DNA of 64,000 bases, from assembly GCF_006716445.1 (NCBI RefSeq), contig NZ_VFPA01000007.1:124001-188000 (forward strand). Reading direction: 5' to 3'. How positions within the stretch are numbered: the stretch's first letter is position 1; each line of letters begins with the position of its first letter. This DNA is from Pseudonocardia kunmingensis. Lineage in GTDB: Bacteria; Actinomycetota; Actinomycetes; Mycobacteriales; Pseudonocardiaceae. The position numbers and the translations under genes were made by a program. Positions 60,936 through 64,000 of this stretch are shown in pieces. The notes beneath the pieces are model-generated. The model saw only the letters and a list, made by a program, of their open reading frames with translations, did not search any database and was not told the origin of the DNA.

Positions 60936-61676
60936 ATGGTCGATCAATCCCCCGAACACGACGCCGCACAGCACTGGGAGTCCCACGCCGCCGAATGGAC
61001 CCGCTGGGCACGCGAGCCCGGTCACGACGTCTTCTGGTCCTACCGCGAGCGGTTCCGCGAGTTCGTGCCGGCGCCCGGCGCCTCGACCCTGGAGATCGGA
61101 TGCGGTGAGGGGCGCATCTCCCGGGAGCTCACCGACCTGGGTCACCGGGTGACGGCCACGGACATCTCCCCGAGCCTGCTCGCCGCCGCCGAGCAGGCCG
61201 GCTCCGCCGACCGCTACCGGCTCGCCGACGCCGCCGACCTGCCCTTCGACGACGGCGAGTTCGACCGCGTGGTGGCCTACAACGTGCTGATGGACGTGCC
61301 GGACATGCCTGCGGCCGTCGCGGAGGCCGCCCGCGTCCTGGCTCCGGGCGGCCACCTGACCATCTCGATCGTCCACCCGTTCATCGACCGCGGCGCGTTC
61401 GCCGACGACGGGCCCGAGGCCGTCTTCGAGGTCAGGGGCAGCTACTACGAGCGCAAGCACTTCGTCGGCACCGAGCAGCGCGGCGGGCACGTGATGCACT
61501 TCGCCGGCTGGTCCCACCCGCTGCACGACTACACCGCCGCTCTCACCGACGCGGGCTTGGCGATCACGGCGCTGCACGAGCCCCGCCCGGGCGAGGCCGG
61601 GAACGGCGACGCCGCGGTCGCGCGGTGGAACCGCCTGCCCCTCTTCCTGTGGCTCGACGCCACGCACCTGCGCTGA
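60936..61676 (+). CDS. class I SAM-dependent methyltransferase
   Basis: 246 residues with methyltransferase motif I LEIGCGEGRISREL (near 50), post-I TDISPSLLA, and a typical DLPFDDGEFDRVVAYNVLMDVPDM motif II/III region (about 95-118), then LAPGGHLTIS. It methylates an unknown small molecule. ATG 60936 is 6 nt after CACCCT, a weak -10 like that before PadR. The gene ends 8 bp before the convergent MFS stop. Confidence 0.93.
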   Translation: MVDQSPEHDAAQHWESHAAEWTRWAREPGHDVFWSYRERFREFVPAPGASTLEIGCGEGRISRELTDLGHRVTATDISPSLLAAAEQAGSADRYRLADAADLPFDDGEFDRVVAYNVLMDVPDMPAAVAEAARVLAPGGHLTISIVHPFIDRGAFADDGPEAVFEVRGSYYERKHFVGTEQRGGHVMHFAGWSHPLHDYTAALTDAGLAITALHEPRPGEAGNGDAAVARWNRLPLFLWLDATHLR

Positions 61677-61684
61677 CGGCTGGC

Positions 61685-62896
61685 TCAGGATCGGCGAGGC
61701 CTCTGGGAGAGCACGCCGGCCAGGACGACGACGAGCAGGCCGGCCGCCGGGACCACGACCAGGCCCAGGCGCAGGCTGCTCGCGTCGGCGACCGCACCGA
61801 CCACGGGCGGCGACAGCAGGAAGCCCAGCCGCATCAACCAGGAGACGACGGTCAGGCCCGTGCCCGCCTTCAGGCCCGGGAGCTCGTCGGCCTCGTGCAT
61901 CGCGGCGGGCACCAGTGTGGCCACGCCCAGGCCGGCCGCCGCGAACCCCAGGATCGTCCCGGGAACGGTCGGGAACGCCAGTGCGAGTCCCATGCCGCCC
62001 GCGGCCACCAGCCCACCGGCGATCGCGACCGTGCGCTGCCCGAACCGGTCGACGAGCCGGTCCCCGCACAGGCGCCCGACGAACTGCGCACCCACCAGGG
62101 CGATGTACCCCCAGGCCGCGACGGCGACGGGGGCGGCGAGCGGGCCGGAGAGGTAGATCGCGGCCCACGAGTTGCCCGCGTCCTCCACGACGGTGGCGGC
62201 CATGGCGATGAGCACCAGAGCCGCGACGACGAGCGCCGTACGGCTGCCGATCCCCCGGCTGCCGCCGGATGCGTTCCGACCGGCGGCGGTGGCCTCGTCG
62301 GCGGGCTCCGTCTCCGGGCCCGGGAGGCAGAACCGCAGGGCCACCAGTGCGACGACGGCGAACAGCCCCGCGGAGACGGCCAGGTGGATCCCCCGCGGCA
62401 GGCCCGCGGCGATCGCCCCGGCGGCCATCGCGCCGCCGGTCACCGCGCCGATCGACCAGACGGCGTGGAAGGAGTTGATGATCGAGCGGCCGTACCGGCG
62501 CTGCACCCGCAACCCGTGGGCGTTCTGCGCCACGTCGGTGATCGCGTCCATCGCCCCGGCCAGGAACAACGCGGCGGCGAACGCCCACACCGAGGGCGAG
62601 ACACCGGCGACGAGCGCGCCCGCACCGGTCAGCACCGTGCCGGCCGTCGCCGCCCTCGCCGACCCGAAGCGGCGCACGAGCACCCCGGCGGCCGCTCCGG
62701 CGAGGATCGCGCCGGTGGGGAACGCCGCGACCGACAGCCCGTAGACGGCGTTGCTGAGGCCCAGGTCGTCCTTGATCTGGGGGTAGCGCGGGATCAGGTT
62801 GGCGAACAGCGCGCCGTTCGTGAAGAACAGCGCCGCCACCGCGGCACGCGCGCGCCGGTCTTCCAGGGCCGGCCCGGCCACGGACTCCACGCTCAT
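61685..62896 (-). CDS. major facilitator superfamily transporter with TetR operator at its start
   Basis: 403 residues with 12 helices and MFS loops LVRRFGSARAATAG and DRLVDRFGQRTVAIAGG. It resembles FucP/sugar-efflux- or Yhj-like transporters that lack clear substrate motifs. The ATG at 62896 is used; ATG 62914 in frame is an alternative, both within the palindrome 62895-62914. Binding there would block ribosome or polymerase access. Divergent from the TetR gene and clearly its target. Confidence 0.9.
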   Translation of the reverse strand: MSVESVAGPALEDRRARAAVAALFFTNGALFANLIPRYPQIKDDLGLSNAVYGLSVAAFPTGAILAGAAAGVLVRRFGSARAATAGTVLTGAGALVAGVSPSVWAFAAALFLAGAMDAITDVAQNAHGLRVQRRYGRSIINSFHAVWSIGAVTGGAMAAGAIAAGLPRGIHLAVSAGLFAVVALVALRFCLPGPETEPADEATAAGRNASGGSRGIGSRTALVVAALVLIAMAATVVEDAGNSWAAIYLSGPLAAPVAVAAWGYIALVGAQFVGRLCGDRLVDRFGQRTVAIAGGLVAAGGMGLALAFPTVPGTILGFAAAGLGVATLVPAAMHEADELPGLKAGTGLTVVSWLMRLGFLLSPPVVGAVADASSLRLGLVVVPAAGLLVVVLAGVLSQRPRRS

Positions 62897-62914
62897 GCGT
62901 ACGATCGTACGCAT
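62895..62914. promoter_or_regulatory. perfect 20-bp palindrome, TetR operator
   Basis: ATGCGTACGATCGTACGCAT is fully self-complementary and overlaps the MFS start codon (62894-62896). It lies 55 bp upstream of the TetR start at 62970. Perfect symmetry and position between the divergent pair are typical of a TetR-family dimer site. Confidence 0.85.
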
Positions 62915-62969
62915 CGCGTCGGAGTGGCGAGCTGTGAACACCGCCTCAGGAGCACGGGGAGGCAGGACC

Positions 62970-63539
62970 ATGACCGGGAACGAGCGCACCACGCCGACCC
63001 GCCGCTTCGACCCGCACCGGCGCGACCGCATCATCGACACCTGCCTCGACGTGATCGCCGAGTCCGGCGTCGCAGGCACCTCCCACCGGAGGGTGGCCGC
63101 GGCCGCCGGCGTCCCGCTCGGGTCGATGACCTACCACTTCGCCGGCATCGACGAGCTCCTGCACGAAGCCTTCACCCGCTTCGCCCACTCCGTGAGCGAC
63201 CGGTTCGTGCAGCAGATGGCCGCCGCCGACGACCTCGCCTCCGCGCGGCGCGCCGTCACCGACCTGATCACCCGCCACACCCTGGCCGACCAGCGCGACC
63301 TCGTCCTGACCCAGGAGCTCTACACCCTGGCCGCCCGCGACCCCCGCTACCGGCGGATCACCAACGCCTGGATGGCCCGCAGCCGCGCCGCGCTCGAACG
63401 GCACTTCGACCCGACGACCGCGCGCCTGCTGGACGCGCTGATCGAGGGCCTGACGCTGCACCGCGCCCTCGACACCGAACCCCATGACAGCGCCACGGTG
63501 TTCGAGGCGGTGCACCGCATCACCGGGGGCGCCGGGTGA
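62970..63539 (+). CDS. TetR-family transcriptional repressor
   Basis: 189 residues: RRDRIIDTCLDVIAESGVAGTSHRRVAAAAGVPLGSMTYHFAGIDELLHEAF is the TetR helix-turn-helix, and the rest a helical ligand domain. The MxYHF motif is standard. Likely ligand is the MFS substrate. ATG 62970 has GGGGAGG at 62957-62963. It represses the divergent MFS gene and itself via the 20-bp palindrome. Confidence 0.95.
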   Translation: MTGNERTTPTRRFDPHRRDRIIDTCLDVIAESGVAGTSHRRVAAAAGVPLGSMTYHFAGIDELLHEAFTRFAHSVSDRFVQQMAAADDLASARRAVTDLITRHTLADQRDLVLTQELYTLAARDPRYRRITNAWMARSRAALERHFDPTTARLLDALIEGLTLHRALDTEPHDSATVFEAVHRITGGAG

Positions 63540-63551
63540 GCCGCAGCGCGA

Positions 63552-63944
63552 TCAGGTCAGGGCCAGGTGCACGGCCCACCACGCCAGCCCGGCCAGCAGC
63601 AGCCCGGCGACCACACTGCCGACCAGGTTCGCCGCCGCGGAGGCCGGGCGCCGACCTTCGAGCAGGGCGACGCTCTCGTAGCTGAAGGTGCTGTAGGTGG
63701 TCAGCGCGCCGCAGAACCCGGTGCCCACCGCCGCCTGCAACGCGGCCGGGACCACCCCGACCGGGAGCGCCGTGGCGGCGCCGGTGAGCGCGCCGAGCAC
63801 CACCGAGCCGACCATGTTGACCGTCAACGTGCCCCACGGGAACCGGCTGCCGCAGCGGGCCTGCACCGCCCGGTCGAGCGTGTACCGCAGTGGTGCGCCG
63901 ACCGCGGCGCCGAGCGCCACCCACAGCGCCGTCAACCCGCTCAC
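63552..63944 (-). CDS. crcB: CrcB/Fluc fluoride channel
   Basis: 130 residues with four helices and the family motif GTGFCGALTTYSTFSYE (near 70-86), plus GAPLRYTLDRAV at the N terminus and WGTLTVNMVGS. CrcB exports fluoride passively as a dual-topology dimer or heterodimer. GTG 63944 overlaps the upstream partial gene stop (GTGA); an in-frame GTG at 63965 is possible but would lie inside that gene. Confidence 0.95.
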   Translation of the reverse strand: MSGLTALWVALGAAVGAPLRYTLDRAVQARCGSRFPWGTLTVNMVGSVVLGALTGAATALPVGVVPAALQAAVGTGFCGALTTYSTFSYESVALLEGRRPASAAANLVGSVVAGLLLAGLAWWAVHLALT

Positions 63945-64000
63945 CTGCCGGCCCCCGCCCGCCACGCAGCGTGCCCGAGCAGCAGCCGGGTCCCCACGAC
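63941..64000 (-). CDS. 3' end of an upstream gene, possibly a second crcB
   Basis: The minus strand reads 19 residues (VVGTRLLLGHAAWRAGAGR) into a TGA at 63941-63943, overlapping the crcB start by 4 nt. Actinobacteria often carry tandem crcB genes whose products pair, so a crcB paralog is a natural guess, but this fragment alone cannot prove it. The remaining gene lies outside the window. Confidence 0.45.
   Translation of the reverse strand, partial: VVGTRLLLGHAAWRAGAGR

Overview
The window is very GC-rich, uses GTG starts freely, and carries the prfB-ftsE-ftsX-smpB-ssrA block with an actinobacterial-type, frameshift-free prfB. Gene families (SigJ-type ECF factor, P450, BldC-like and MerR regulators, MMPL transporter) fit a filamentous actinomycete. 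Pseudonocardia or a close relative is my best guess from general resemblance, not from a search.

Layout. 1-5.5 kb: small metabolic genes and two MerR regulators, one facing an SDR gene across a textbook 19-bp-spacer promoter. 5.5-14.6 kb: a divergent sugar-uptake locus. A lipoprotein, ATPase, two permeases, a BtpA/SgcQ-family protein and an M29-type metallopeptidase run leftward; a DeoR repressor and FGGY kinase run rightward; two identical-core operators 30 bp apart lie between. 14.6-21.2 kb: SigJ, P450, DoxX-like, APH-like and P-loop kinase genes, then an ArsR operon holding an in-frame SRPBCC-hydrolase fusion. 21.2-23.2 kb: small accessory genes, including a BldC-like regulator downstream of 10-bp-phased direct repeats, and two acetyltransferases. 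23.3-28.2 kb: an MMPL exporter facing a two-component system, then an integrase relic beside tRNA-Ala(GGC). 28.2-34.7 kb: S9 peptidase, a DsbA-like/MauE pair, a VIT1-type transporter, an MFS exporter and small proteins. 34.7-40.9 kb: tandem 114-bp repeats, tmRNA, a disordered membrane protein, an amidohydrolase, smpB, ftsX, ftsE, prfB. 41-48.6 kb: PadR regulator and a complete oligopeptide ABC operon with a fused two-domain ATPase. 48.8-54 kb: two acyl-CoA dehydrogenases, an RHH/PIN toxin-antitoxin pair, a tyrosine phosphatase and a pyruvyl transferase. 54.1-55 kb: a gene-poor stretch with duplicated and palindromic DNA. 55-64 kb: SoxR facing a QueA-like gene behind a 13-codon upstream ORF, a lytic transglycosylase, an OafA-type acyltransferase, a TetR/MFS pair with a perfect operator, and crcB.

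Two themes run through the window. Many genes look leaderless: a TAnnnT hexamer ends 6-7 nt before the start codon and there is no Shine-Dalgarno sequence. Operons are packed with 1-4 nt ATGA/GTGA overlaps. All functional calls are read from motifs and context by eye; no database search was possible.
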